Assembly (NCBI GenBank): GCA_040902225.1
Contig: JBBDXT010000002.1
Coordinates: 280,036-344,035, forward strand
Direction: 5' to 3'
DNA: 64,000 nucleotides
Source: Chloroflexota bacterium
Lineage (GTDB): Bacteria; Chloroflexota; Limnocylindria; QHBO01
A program made the translations under genes and the position numbers. Positions 53,009 through 61,353 of this stretch are shown in pieces. The notes under the pieces are model-generated. The model was not told the origin of the DNA, did not search any database, and saw only the letters and a list, made by a program, of their open reading frames with translations. Every line of letters begins with the position of its first letter. Within the stretch, counting starts at the first letter, position 1.

Positions 53009-54193
53009 TCATGTTCCTTCCTCTGCCTCTGCGTACGCGGCGGCGAAGCCCGGGATTCCGCGCTCGACCATCTCGTCGGTGGCGGTGAGGCTGATCCGGA
53101 ACCAGCCCGGCACCTCGACGATGGTCCCCGGCAGCACCAGCACGCGGTGCTTGGCGAGCAGGTCGGAGAAGGCCACGTCGTCCGCGATCGGCGCGCGCGC
53201 CATGACGTAGAAGCTGCCCTCCGGCATGGTCGTCTCGTAGCCGATCTCGCGCAGGGCGCCGACCAGCCGATCACGGCGGCGCTGCATGGCGGCGATGTCG
53301 ATCAACAGCTCCTCGAGATCCTCGATAGCGTGCTGCAGCAGCGCATTCGGGAATGCGTAGCCGGTCGCAAACTGCGACACGAAGACCGTCTCGCGGAACG
53401 CCTCGCGGTCGGGCATGGTGGGAGGCACGGTCAGGTAGCCGATGCGCTGACCCGGTGCCAGCAGCTGCTTCCCATAGGAATAGGTGACGACCGTGTGCGG
53501 ATACGCTTCCGCCGGTGAGTGGAAGGTGCGGCCATCGAAAATGATCCGGTTGTAGGGCTCATCGGAGACCAGGAAGATCGGGTGGCCGATGCGGGCTGAA
53601 GCATCGGTCAGGGTCCGTGCCAGCGCCTCGAGCGTCTCGAGCGGATAGACCCGCCCACTGGGGTTGTGCGGCGAGTTGAAGAGCAGGGCCCGGGTCCGCG
53701 GCGTGATCGCAGCTGCGATCGCCTCGAGGTCCGGCTCAAAGGCTGGCGGGGCGAGGTGGAGCCGGACCGGCACGCCGTCGGCGGCGAGGATCATGAACTC
53801 GTAGAAGAACCACGGCGGCGAGAGGAAGATGACCTCGTCACCCGGCTCGACCAGCGCGCGCATGGCGACGGCCAGGGCCGCGAAGCCGCCGTTGGTCATC
53901 GCCACGTCGGCGGGGTCCCACTCCATTCCTGTCCGCTGCGACAGGCCGCGGGCCACCGCGATCCTCGACTTCGGCTCGCTGTCCTTGTAGGCGAACCAGT
54001 CGCGGCGACGTGGCTCGAGGTGCTTTCGGAGCGAGTCGACATAGGCCGGCATCGGGAAGTCCTGGGGATTGCCAACCGCGAAGTTGGCGATCTCCGGATT
54101 GGCGTTCAGCTTGCTGAACGGGCCGGTGAAGAACGCCATGAACGGCGCGATGCTTTGGCGCAGCTGATCGATCTTGCGGACGGTCGTGGCCAT
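53009..54193 (-). CDS. Class I/II pyridoxal-phosphate aminotransferase
   Basis: 394 aa from ATG 54193 (MATTVRKIDQ). PLP lysine in YSYGKQLLAPGQRIGYL, FNSPHNPSGRVYP, VSDEPYNRIIF and a C-terminal Arg (WFRISLTAT). Transfers an amino group from an amino acid to a keto acid; substrate unknown. Within a pyrimidine/carbamoyl amino acid locus, so beta-alanine or a related amine is possible. Junctions to both neighbours are tight (TGAGATG each). Confidence 0.88.
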   Translation of the reverse strand: MATTVRKIDQLRQSIAPFMAFFTGPFSKLNANPEIANFAVGNPQDFPMPAYVDSLRKHLEPRRRDWFAYKDSEPKSRIAVARGLSQRTGMEWDPADVAMTNGGFAALAVAMRALVEPGDEVIFLSPPWFFYEFMILAADGVPVRLHLAPPAFEPDLEAIAAAITPRTRALLFNSPHNPSGRVYPLETLEALARTLTDASARIGHPIFLVSDEPYNRIIFDGRTFHSPAEAYPHTVVTYSYGKQLLAPGQRIGYLTVPPTMPDREAFRETVFVSQFATGYAFPNALLQHAIEDLEELLIDIAAMQRRRDRLVGALREIGYETTMPEGSFYVMARAPIADDVAFSDLLAKHRVLVLPGTIVEVPGWFRISLTATDEMVERGIPGFAAAYAEAEEGT

Positions 54194-54194
54194 C

Positions 54195-54851
54195 TCAGCC
54201 CTCCGCCGCGGCAATGGCGCCAAGGAGGACCGTCTTCGGCGGAAGGTCCTCGCAGTACTGGTAGCGGTGCGCCAGCGCGATGCGCCCGTTGGAGCCGATC
54301 ACGAATTCACCCGGAAGCTGCCAGGGGGAGTCGACCACCGCCCGCTCCGTCCCCCGCCGCGGCTCAATGAAGAGTGTCCGCGCCGTCTCTTCGTCCCCCG
54401 GCCGCCACGGGAAGTCGTGCAGGATCTGCGACGGCTGCCCCTCGAGCAGGCCGAATGCCCGATAGGCTGCCAGGTCCGGATCGCACAGGAGTGGGAACTG
54501 GTACTCGCGACGCTCCGCCACGGCCCGTGCCCGTTTCGGCTCGGACTGGCAGATGGCGACGACTCGGGCACCAGCTTCGGCGAAAGCGCTCAGCTCGAAC
54601 TTCAGCCCCTCCCAGCGCTCCATCAGGCACGAGCAGCCGAAATGGCGCATGAAGATGACGAGCAGTGGCCCGTGGGCCCAGAAGTCGGAGAGGCGCCGCG
54701 GCTCGCCCGACGTGTCGAGCAGCATCGGGTCCGGCGCGACATCGCCGGCCTGGGGTGGCAGCTCCTCGTAGCGGATGCGCGTCGGCCCGACCAGCCATTG
54801 GCCCAGCCAGCGTTCCTCCGCCGCTGCTTCCAGCTGCTCGAGATCAGGCAT
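54195..54851 (-). CDS. Peroxiredoxin-like (AhpC/TSA) protein
   Basis: 218 aa. Thioredoxin-fold AhpC/TSA layout: PQAGDVAPDPMLLDTSGEPRRLSDFWAHGPLLVIFMRHFGCSCLMERW, with a C-x-C at the position of the peroxidatic Cys region. The C-terminal half GEFVIGSNGRIALAHRYQYCEDLPP is typical of the AhpC/TSA-2 type. May act as a thiol peroxidase or oxidoreductase. Overlaps the upstream LLM gene by 8 bp. Confidence 0.75.
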   Translation of the reverse strand: MPDLEQLEAAAEERWLGQWLVGPTRIRYEELPPQAGDVAPDPMLLDTSGEPRRLSDFWAHGPLLVIFMRHFGCSCLMERWEGLKFELSAFAEAGARVVAICQSEPKRARAVAERREYQFPLLCDPDLAAYRAFGLLEGQPSQILHDFPWRPGDEETARTLFIEPRRGTERAVVDSPWQLPGEFVIGSNGRIALAHRYQYCEDLPPKTVLLGAIAAAEG

Positions 54852-55854
54852 GGGTCCTGCTCGCGGCCGAGAGCAGCGGCACGATCTGGCGGCCGTAGGC
54901 CTCCAGCTGGTCCTCCTCGTCGCCGTTCATCAGGTACATATTGAACTGGTCGACGCCCGCATCGGCCAGCTCATGCAGCTTGGCGACGTGCTCCTCGGCT
55001 TCGCCCAGCACGCAGAACCGATCCGTCACCCCGTCGCCAACGAAGGCGGCGTTGCCGGAACCGACCTCAGCGTGGTGGTGGTAGTCATAGCCCTCCCGGT
55101 TGCCGATGTAGCCGGTCAGCGCCTCAGGCAGCTGCTCGCGCGGGTACTTGTTGACGAGGTCGACGACATGATTGCTGACCAGTGCGGGGAACCACCGAGT
55201 GCGTTCGCGGCCGACCTCGCGCGGGCCGATGTGCGCGGGTGCGGCCGCCTGGACCTTGACGCTTCCGGACGGGCGACCCGCGGACGCCTCCGCTTCGCGC
55301 AGCTGTGAGACGAACCAGCGAATCAGGTCTGGATCGGCGAGCTGGAGGATGAGCCCATCCGCGACTCGGCCGGTCATGGCCAGCGCCATCGGCCCATAGC
55401 CGGCCACCCACACGGGTAACTTCCACTTGCCCGTCCACGGGAAGACCAGCTCGGTCCCCTCGAAGGTGACGCTGCGCCCTTCCACGAGGTCGCGGATGAC
55501 AGAGATCGCCTCTTCCAGCGTCTTCATGGTGGTCGGCGGCTTGCCGAGCACCCGCCGTGCACTGTCGCCGCGGCCGATCCCCAGGTCCATCCGACCCCCG
55601 CTCAGCTCATCGAGGACAGCCAGGGCCGATGCCGTCACCGACGGCTCGCGCGTCGCTGGATTGGTCACGCAGGTGCCGAGGCGCAGCCGCTCGCTGGCCT
55701 GGACCATGAGGGTCAGCAGCACGTACGCCTCGCGCCACAGCACGTGGCTGTCGAAGAGCCAGCCATAGCTGAAGCCGTTGGCCTCCGCGCGCTTGGTCAG
55801 GTCGACGGTGCGGTTGAGGTCGTTCTCGGGCTTGAGCGTGAATCCGAAGTCCAT
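54844..55854 (-). CDS. LLM class oxidoreductase (F420-type)
   Basis: 336 aa, ATG with AGAGGAG 3 nt upstream. TIM barrel: FGFTLKPENDLNRTVDLTKRAEANGFSYGWLFDSHVLWREAYVLLTLM, TNPATREPSVTASALAVLDELSGGRMDLGIGRGDSARRVLG, LPVWVAGYGPMALAMTGRVADGLIL. Probable F420H2- or FMN-dependent enzyme. It stands between peroxiredoxin-like and beta-ureidopropionase genes, where a dihydropyrimidine dehydrogenase would be expected. Confidence 0.82.
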   Translation of the reverse strand: MDFGFTLKPENDLNRTVDLTKRAEANGFSYGWLFDSHVLWREAYVLLTLMVQASERLRLGTCVTNPATREPSVTASALAVLDELSGGRMDLGIGRGDSARRVLGKPPTTMKTLEEAISVIRDLVEGRSVTFEGTELVFPWTGKWKLPVWVAGYGPMALAMTGRVADGLILQLADPDLIRWFVSQLREAEASAGRPSGSVKVQAAAPAHIGPREVGRERTRWFPALVSNHVVDLVNKYPREQLPEALTGYIGNREGYDYHHHAEVGSGNAAFVGDGVTDRFCVLGEAEEHVAKLHELADAGVDQFNMYLMNGDEEDQLEAYGRQIVPLLSAASRTHA

Positions 55855-55876
55855 CGGCTCCTCTATGACTCCCGCC

Positions 55877-56016
55877 TACCAATGTGGTTGGTACAAATGC
55901 GCCCGAGACGCCGTTCGCGCGTCGCCTCACCAGCGCCACTGGTAAAACCACGGTAATCGGGCCCCACGCGGCCGTTGCAGACGTCCATCGATGACGTTTC
56001 ACCAACTCCATTGGTA
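55877..56016. repeat. Family 2 palindrome array, copy 3
   Basis: TACCA-N7-TGGTA (55877-55893), CACCA-N7-TGGTA (55928-55944) and CACCA-N7-TGGTA (56000-56016), spaced 51 and 72 bp exactly as in copy 2. Interrupts the operon between beta-ureidopropionase and the LLM gene. Confidence 0.8.
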
Positions 56017-56032
56017 AGCGGCGGCAACAGGG

Positions 56033-56881
56033 CTAGGGTCGCACCAGGTCGGCGTAGGCATCCGGGCGTCGATCGCGGTAGAACTGCCAGAGCTGGCGGA
56101 CCTCGGTGATCATGTCCATGTCGAGGTCGCGGACGAGCAGCTCCTCCTTGTGGGCATCGCCCACGTTCCCGACGAACTGGCCGCGCGGATCGACGAAGTA
56201 GGACTGGCCGTAGAAGTCGTCCTCGCCCAGCGGCTCGATCCCGACCCGGTTGATCGTCCCGACGTAGTAGCCATTCGCCAGCGCGTGTGAGACCTGCTCC
56301 ACGCGCCACAGGTACTCACTCAACCCGCGCGAGGTTGCCGAGGGGATGAAGACCAGCTCCGCCCCGTTGAGCCCCAGCGCCCGGGCTCCCTCCGGGAAGT
56401 GGCGGTCGTAGCAGATGTAGACCCCCACCTTCCCGACGGCAGTGTCGAAGACCGGATAGCCCATGTTGCCGGGGCGGAAGTAGAACTTCTCCCAGAAGCC
56501 CTTGACGTGGGGAATGTGGGTCTTGCGGTACTTGCCAAGGTACGTGCCGTCGGCGTCGATCACGGCGGCGGTGTTGTAGTAGATCCCGGTCGTCTCGGCG
56601 TCTTCCTCGTACATCGGCACGATCAGGACCATGCCGGTCTCCTTGGCCAGCGCCTGCATGCGCTCGGTCGTCGGCCCGCCGGGGATCTTCTCGGTATAGG
56701 CGAAGTACTGCGGGTCCTGCACCTGGCAGAAATAGGGGCCGTAGAAGAGCTCCTGGAAGCACATCACCTTGGCGCGCTGCTTGGCAGCCTCGCGCGCGTA
56801 CTTCTCGTGCTTCGCGATCATCGACTCCTTGTCGCCGGTCCAGTCGGCCTGCAACAGGGCCGCGCGGACGACTCGCGCCAT
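56033..56881 (-). CDS. Beta-ureidopropionase/N-carbamoyl amino acid amidohydrolase
   Basis: 282 aa, ATG with GAGGAGG 6 nt upstream. Nitrilase-superfamily triad E44 (FQELFYGPYF), K120 (GKYRKTHIPH) and C157 (YICYDRHFPEGA), in a context (FYFRPGNMGYPVFDT) typical of N-carbamoyl-beta-alanine and N-carbamoylputrescine amidases. With hydA it would turn dihydrouracil into beta-alanine, ammonia and CO2. First gene of the minus-strand unit. Confidence 0.9.
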   Translation of the reverse strand: MARVVRAALLQADWTGDKESMIAKHEKYAREAAKQRAKVMCFQELFYGPYFCQVQDPQYFAYTEKIPGGPTTERMQALAKETGMVLIVPMYEEDAETTGIYYNTAAVIDADGTYLGKYRKTHIPHVKGFWEKFYFRPGNMGYPVFDTAVGKVGVYICYDRHFPEGARALGLNGAELVFIPSATSRGLSEYLWRVEQVSHALANGYYVGTINRVGIEPLGEDDFYGQSYFVDPRGQFVGNVGDAHKEELLVRDLDMDMITEVRQLWQFYRDRRPDAYADLVRP

Positions 56882-56982
56882 CGGGTTCCTCCTCGCCCTT
56901 CGGGCGGTGAGATGGTCGAAGGAGCCGATACTCTACACCGCACCATGCAACCGATCGACGAGCGAAGGCGTCCAAGTCGCCG

Positions 56983-57504
56983 ATGAGAAAACTCGGCGTT
57001 GCGCTGCTGGCAGCCGCGGCAGGGATGGTGATGGGCGCCATGCCGGCGGCAGCCTCCTGTGCTCCACCCGTCCCGATCGACCAGGCCCTCCGCGACGCCG
57101 ACAGCGTGTTTGTCGGGACAGTGGTTGGCCTGGAAAACGCAGGCCGGACTGCGTCCTTCGCCGTCGACGAGGTATGGCGCGGGCCGGATCTGCCAGCTCG
57201 TGCGATGGTCAACGGGGGGCCGGACGGGAACGCCATCACGGGCGTCGATCGGAGCTGGGAGGCGAACGGCAAGTATCTGGTCTTCGCTTCCGTCGTCAAT
57301 GCGGAGCTTACCGATAACGCCTGTTCCAACACGCAGATCTGGTCTGGCGACCTGGCGGCGCTGCGTCCGAGCGATGCACGTCCGCCAGCTGATTCGACCG
57401 ATAGCGGAACGGCGGGAGGGCTGCCGGGCAGGTTGCTGCTCGTCATCGGCATGCTGGTGACCATCGGGCTGGTCAGCGTCCTCGTCTTCCGCAAGGCACG
57501 CTGA
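56983..57504 (+). CDS. Exported protein with C-terminal membrane anchor
   Basis: 173 aa. Signal peptide MRKLGVALLAAAAGMVMGAMPAAASCA, a small beta-rich domain with GTVVGLENAGRTASFAVDEVWRGPDLPARAMVNGG and YLVFASVVN (TIMP/netrin-like outline seen in many actinobacterial exported proteins), two Cys that could pair, then a Pro/Ser linker and a C-terminal transmembrane helix (LLLVIGMLVTIGLVSVLVF) with RKAR. Function unknown. Confidence 0.7.
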   Translation: MRKLGVALLAAAAGMVMGAMPAAASCAPPVPIDQALRDADSVFVGTVVGLENAGRTASFAVDEVWRGPDLPARAMVNGGPDGNAITGVDRSWEANGKYLVFASVVNAELTDNACSNTQIWSGDLAALRPSDARPPADSTDSGTAGGLPGRLLLVIGMLVTIGLVSVLVFRKAR

Positions 57505-57573
57505 GGCGCCGACGCCCCTCTCTCCACAGCCGAAATCAGGATGCCGCAGCCACGGCCGCATGATGGCCGGCGA

Positions 57574-57579
57574 TACACT
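57574..57579 (+). promoter_or_regulatory. Leaderless -10 box (TACACT)
   Basis: TACACT, 10 nt before the ATG at 57590. Confidence 0.45.
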
Positions 57580-57589
57580 GGCGCCGCCC

Positions 57590-58189
57590 ATGTCCTGGAA
57601 CCATCCGGCCAAGATCGCGTTCATCGGCTCGCATTCCGTGCGCAAGACGAATGCCGTGCACGCCTTCGCCAGCACGGTCGGGAGGGCGGGGCGCAGCGTC
57701 GAGGTCGGCCGCGAGGTGATCCGCTTCAACCCGCTCGGCCTCAACGAAGGGGCCACGCCGGAGGCGCAGCTCTGGGTGCTGATGGCCCAGATCCAGCAGG
57801 AGCTGGAGCTTCGCAAGCGGGCGGAAGTTCTCGTGACGGATCGGTCCGTGGTGGACAACTTCGCGTACTTCCTGCGGGTGACCGATGGCGCCGACCCGTT
57901 CGGGGTGGAGCCTCTCATCCGCCGCTGGGCCACGACCTACGACCTGTTCGTGCGCCTGCTGCCCGACGTCGCGCTGCAGGCAGACGGCGTGCGGTCGACC
58001 AGCGATGCGTTCCGCGACGAGATCGAGGCGATCCTCGACCGCATCATCCCGATCTACATCCCCGGGCAGCGGCTCCTCATCGTCAACGCCTCGGACGTGA
58101 CCGAGTCATTCGACTGGTGGGCGATCGCCGAGCGCCTGGCCACCCTCGTCGGTGAGAAGCTGCGCGCGCCGAGCGCGACACCGGCGTAG
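57590..58189 (+). CDS. AAA/NadR-like ATP-binding protein
   Basis: 199 aa from ATG 57590 (MSWNHPAKIAFIGSHSVRKTN). P-loop-type N-terminus in which the usual G-K-T is R-K-T (GSHSVRKT instead of GxHSxGKT), so the loop is altered. VLVTDRSVVDNFAYFLR looks like the D-R-S region of NadR/thymidylate-kinase-like folds. Probable nucleoside or small-molecule kinase relative; activity uncertain because of the Gly to Arg change. Six bp before the decarboxylase gene. Confidence 0.65.
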   Translation: MSWNHPAKIAFIGSHSVRKTNAVHAFASTVGRAGRSVEVGREVIRFNPLGLNEGATPEAQLWVLMAQIQQELELRKRAEVLVTDRSVVDNFAYFLRVTDGADPFGVEPLIRRWATTYDLFVRLLPDVALQADGVRSTSDAFRDEIEAILDRIIPIYIPGQRLLIVNASDVTESFDWWAIAERLATLVGEKLRAPSATPA

Positions 58190-58194
58190 CTGCG

Positions 58195-59580
58195 ATGGAC
58201 GCGCGGGAGCGGGCGATGCGCCGGGCGTCCGAGCTCGGGATCGCGTTCCTGTCCGGGCTGACCGAGCGCCACGTCGGCGCCCAGACCGACGCCGCCAGCC
58301 TTGCGGCCGAGCTCGGCGGTCCGCTCCCCGATGCCGGTGAGGATCCGGTGACCGTGATCGAGGAGATGGCTCGGATCCTGGACCCGGGACTCGTCGCCTC
58401 GGCTGGACCGCGCTATTTCGGGTTCGTGGTCGGTGGAGCCCTGCCGGCCGCGACCGGCGCCGACTGGCTGGCGGGGGCCTGGAACCAGAACGCGGTCCTC
58501 CACGCACTGTCGCCGGCCGCAGCTGCCGCCGAGCTGGTGGCGGGATCCTGGATGCTCGATCTGCTCGGCCTCCCCGCCGACGCGGGGGTCGGCTTCCCGA
58601 CCGGCGCCGGCCTCGGCAACGCGGTCGGTCTCGCGGCCGCCCGGCATGCCGTCCTGACCAGGGCGGGTTGGGACATCGAGGCGCGCGGCCTGTATGGGGC
58701 GCCGGAGATTCGGGTCGTGATCGGCGGCGACGCACACTCGACGGTGTTGACCGCGCTGCAGTACCTGGGATTCGGGCGCGAGCGGGTGGTTCGCGTTCCC
58801 GCCGACGACCAGGGCCGGATGCGGGCCGAGCTGCTGCCCGAGGCGCTCGACCAGAGCGTGCCCACCATCGTCTGCATCCAGGCCGGCAATGTGAACTCCG
58901 GCGCCTTCGACCCTGCCGACGCGGTCGCGGACGCCGTCGCCGGCCACCCCAATGCGTGGATCCACGTCGACGGTGCCTTCGGGCTGTGGGCCAGCGTCAG
59001 CCCCTCGCTCAGCCACCTGGTCGCCGGCGTCGCGCGGGCCGACTCCTGGGCCACCGACGCCCACAAGTGGCTGAACGTCGGCTACGACTGCGGCTTCGTG
59101 GCGGTTCGCGACCCGGCCGCGCAGCGCGCCGCAATGTCGGCCAGGGCCCCGTACCTGATGCAGGGCCACGACCAGCGCGATGGGTGGGAATTCGTTCTCG
59201 ACTCCTCGCGCCGCGCGCGTGGCTTCACCGTGTACGCCGCGCTTCGCTCGCTTGGGCGCAACGGCGTGCGCGAGATGATCGAGCGCTGCTGTCGCCTCGC
59301 CCAACGCATGGCCTCGCGCCTCGCCGCAGCCGATGGCGTCGAGATCCTCAACGAGGTCGTGCTGAACCAGGTCCTGGTCCGCTTCGACGCGCCTGACGGC
59401 GGAGACGGCGACGATTTCACCCGCGAAGTGATGACTCGCGTCCAGGATGGCGGCGAGGCATGGATGGGAGGCACCACCTGGCAGGGGCGGGCCGCCATCC
59501 GCATCAGCGTGAGCAACTGGTCGACCACAGAGGCCGATATCGACCGCACCGCCGACGCGATCCTGCGCGCAGCGCGCTAA
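58195..59580 (+). CDS. PLP-dependent decarboxylase (group II)
   Basis: 461 aa. Aromatic-amino-acid/glutamate decarboxylase fold: LVASAGPRYFGFVVGGALPAATGADWLAGAWNQN, GFPTGAGLGNAVGLAAARH, WIHVDGAFGLWA and the PLP lysine in TDAHKWLNVGYDCGF. Substrate not certain; aspartate or aromatic amino acids are both possible. C-terminus STTEADIDRTADAIL is typical. Followed by a family 1 array. Confidence 0.85.
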   Translation: MDARERAMRRASELGIAFLSGLTERHVGAQTDAASLAAELGGPLPDAGEDPVTVIEEMARILDPGLVASAGPRYFGFVVGGALPAATGADWLAGAWNQNAVLHALSPAAAAAELVAGSWMLDLLGLPADAGVGFPTGAGLGNAVGLAAARHAVLTRAGWDIEARGLYGAPEIRVVIGGDAHSTVLTALQYLGFGRERVVRVPADDQGRMRAELLPEALDQSVPTIVCIQAGNVNSGAFDPADAVADAVAGHPNAWIHVDGAFGLWASVSPSLSHLVAGVARADSWATDAHKWLNVGYDCGFVAVRDPAAQRAAMSARAPYLMQGHDQRDGWEFVLDSSRRARGFTVYAALRSLGRNGVREMIERCCRLAQRMASRLAAADGVEILNEVVLNQVLVRFDAPDGGDGDDFTREVMTRVQDGGEAWMGGTTWQGRAAIRISVSNWSTTEADIDRTADAILRAAR

Positions 59581-59640
59581 CCCTCCCCCTCGACGACCGA
59601 TGACGGTCGGAATCGGAACCACGCCCATAGAGGCGGCTTG

Positions 59641-59757
59641 ATAAGGCTGACTCATGCTCGTGCACCGATCGAGGTTCATCGGTGACGCAGTATCAACGCG
59701 GGTCATCAAACGGCACCGATGGGACGGTTCTCGTGCACGACGATAACCCTGGCTTAT
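59641..59757. repeat. Family 1 palindrome array, copy 4
   Basis: 15-mers ATAAG-N5-CTCAT (59641-59655), ATCAA-N5-GTCAT (59692-59706, weak), ATAAC-N5-CTTAT (59743-59757). 22-mers CACCGAT-N8-ATCGGTG (59663-59684, perfect) and CACCGAT-N8-TCTCGTG (59714-59735). In the 441-bp gap between two plus-strand genes. The rest of that gap (59758-60021) shows only TCTAAT near 59968, a possible -10 box for the next gene; no riboswitch was recognised. Confidence 0.85.
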
Positions 59758-60021
59758 GGACGGGCGGCTCCGAAGGCAGGGCCATGCACCACACGCATAG
59801 AAACGCACCGATGCGCGGCTTCCGGTGGCGTGTCATTCGCCAGCGGAGTGGGACGACACGGGAAGGGAGCTTCCTGCGCGATTTCATGCGCTGAGCGAAT
59901 ACGCGGGGGACGACAGGGGAACGGAAAGACCCGGAGGCATGACGCCGGGGAGTGGGCTTTCCCGCGTGTGGTCTAATCGCCTTCCCACACGATCAGCGCA
60001 CCCGCTGCGCCCGAGGTACCG

Positions 60022-61353
60022 ATGACCGTCACCGCGACCGGTCGGCTCACCACCGACGAGATCCTGCGTCTCAACCGCGAGTACACATTCTTCTCCTGGT
60101 CAGCCCAGGCCAAGATCAACCCGATCGTCATCGACCGGGCCGAGGGGGTCTATTTCTGGGATCCGGACGGCAAGCGCTACCTCGACTTCAACAGCCAGCT
60201 GATGAGCATCAACATCGGCCACGGCAACAAGCGCGTGGCGGACGCCATCGCCGAGCAGGCCAACAAGCTGGCATTCGCGGCGCCGCAGTTCGCGACCGAG
60301 GTGCGCGGCCGGCTGGGGCAGCTGCTGGCGGAGGTGACGCCCGGCGACCTGAAGAAGTTCTTCTTCACGCTGGGTGGGGCGGAGGCGAACGAGAATGCGC
60401 TGCGCATGGCGCGCACGGTGACCGGGCGCCAGAAGGTGATGGCCTACCACCGCTCCTACCACGGCGCGACCGCCGGGGCGATCAGCGCAACTGGCGACCC
60501 GCGGCGCTGGGCAAACGAGCCCGGCGTGCCGGGGATCATTCGCGTCCTCGACCCGTGGCGCTGGGCGCGCGGCGAGCCGGAGCCGGTCGAGCAGCATCTT
60601 GCCTACATCGAAGAGGTGATGCAATACGAGGGGCCGCACACCATCGCCGCCTTCATCATGGAGACGGTCGCCGGCACCAACGGCATCCTCATCCCTCCCG
60701 TCGGCTACCTCGAGGGGATCCGCGAGCTGTGCACGAAGCACGGCATCGTGATGATCTGCGACGAGGTGATGGCCGGCTTCGGCCGCACCGGGCGCTGGTT
60801 CGCGGTGGACCACTGGGGCGTGGTGCCGGACCTGATGACGATGGCCAAGGGGCTGACCAGCTCCTATCTCCCGCTCGGTGCGGTGGCGATGGGTCCCAGG
60901 ATCGCCGACTACTTCAACGAGAAGGTCTACTTCGGCGGGCTGACTTATTCGTCCCATCCGATCAGCTGCGCTGCGGCCATCGCGGCGGTCAGCGTGCTGC
61001 GCGACGAGGACATGGTCGGCAACGCCGCGCGGCTCGACCCGGTGCTGAAGGAGCTGCTGGCCGGCCTCCAGGAGCGGCATCCAAGCGTCGGCACCGTGCG
61101 CAGCATCGGCCTGTTCGGGGTCTTCGAGCTGGTTCGCTCACGAGACACCATGGAGCCGATGGCCTCGTTCAACGGCTCATCGCCGGAGATGACCGCGCTC
61201 GAGGCACAGCTCCGAGCCGACGGCCTGTACACGATGCTGCATTGGAACCAGGTCTTCACCAACCCGCCGCTGTGCATCACCGAGGAGCAGCTGCGCGAGG
61301 GGTTCGCGGTCATCGATCGGGCCCTCGATGCGACCGATGCGGCGATCGCCTGA
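60022..61353 (+). CDS. Class III aminotransferase (omega-transaminase type)
   Basis: 443 aa. PLP lysine in MTMAKGLTSSYLPLGAV, GGAEANENALRMAR, MAYHRSYHGATAGAISATGDPRRW and CDEVMAGFGRTGRWFA. Uses an amine such as beta-alanine, taurine or GABA with pyruvate or 2-oxoglutarate. In this locus beta-alanine, the product of beta-ureidopropionase, is an attractive substrate, though unproven. Overlaps the first ABC permease gene by 26 bp. Confidence 0.9.
   Translation: MTVTATGRLTTDEILRLNREYTFFSWSAQAKINPIVIDRAEGVYFWDPDGKRYLDFNSQLMSINIGHGNKRVADAIAEQANKLAFAAPQFATEVRGRLGQLLAEVTPGDLKKFFFTLGGAEANENALRMARTVTGRQKVMAYHRSYHGATAGAISATGDPRRWANEPGVPGIIRVLDPWRWARGEPEPVEQHLAYIEEVMQYEGPHTIAAFIMETVAGTNGILIPPVGYLEGIRELCTKHGIVMICDEVMAGFGRTGRWFAVDHWGVVPDLMTMAKGLTSSYLPLGAVAMGPRIADYFNEKVYFGGLTYSSHPISCAAAIAAVSVLRDEDMVGNAARLDPVLKELLAGLQERHPSVGTVRSIGLFGVFELVRSRDTMEPMASFNGSSPEMTALEAQLRADGLYTMLHWNQVFTNPPLCITEEQLREGFAVIDRALDATDAAIA

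Noticed and set aside
59758-60021. Riboswitch in the leader of the class III aminotransferase
   Set aside because: Read for TPP, ykkC/guanidine, glycine, cobalamin and purine-type signatures; none was convincing.
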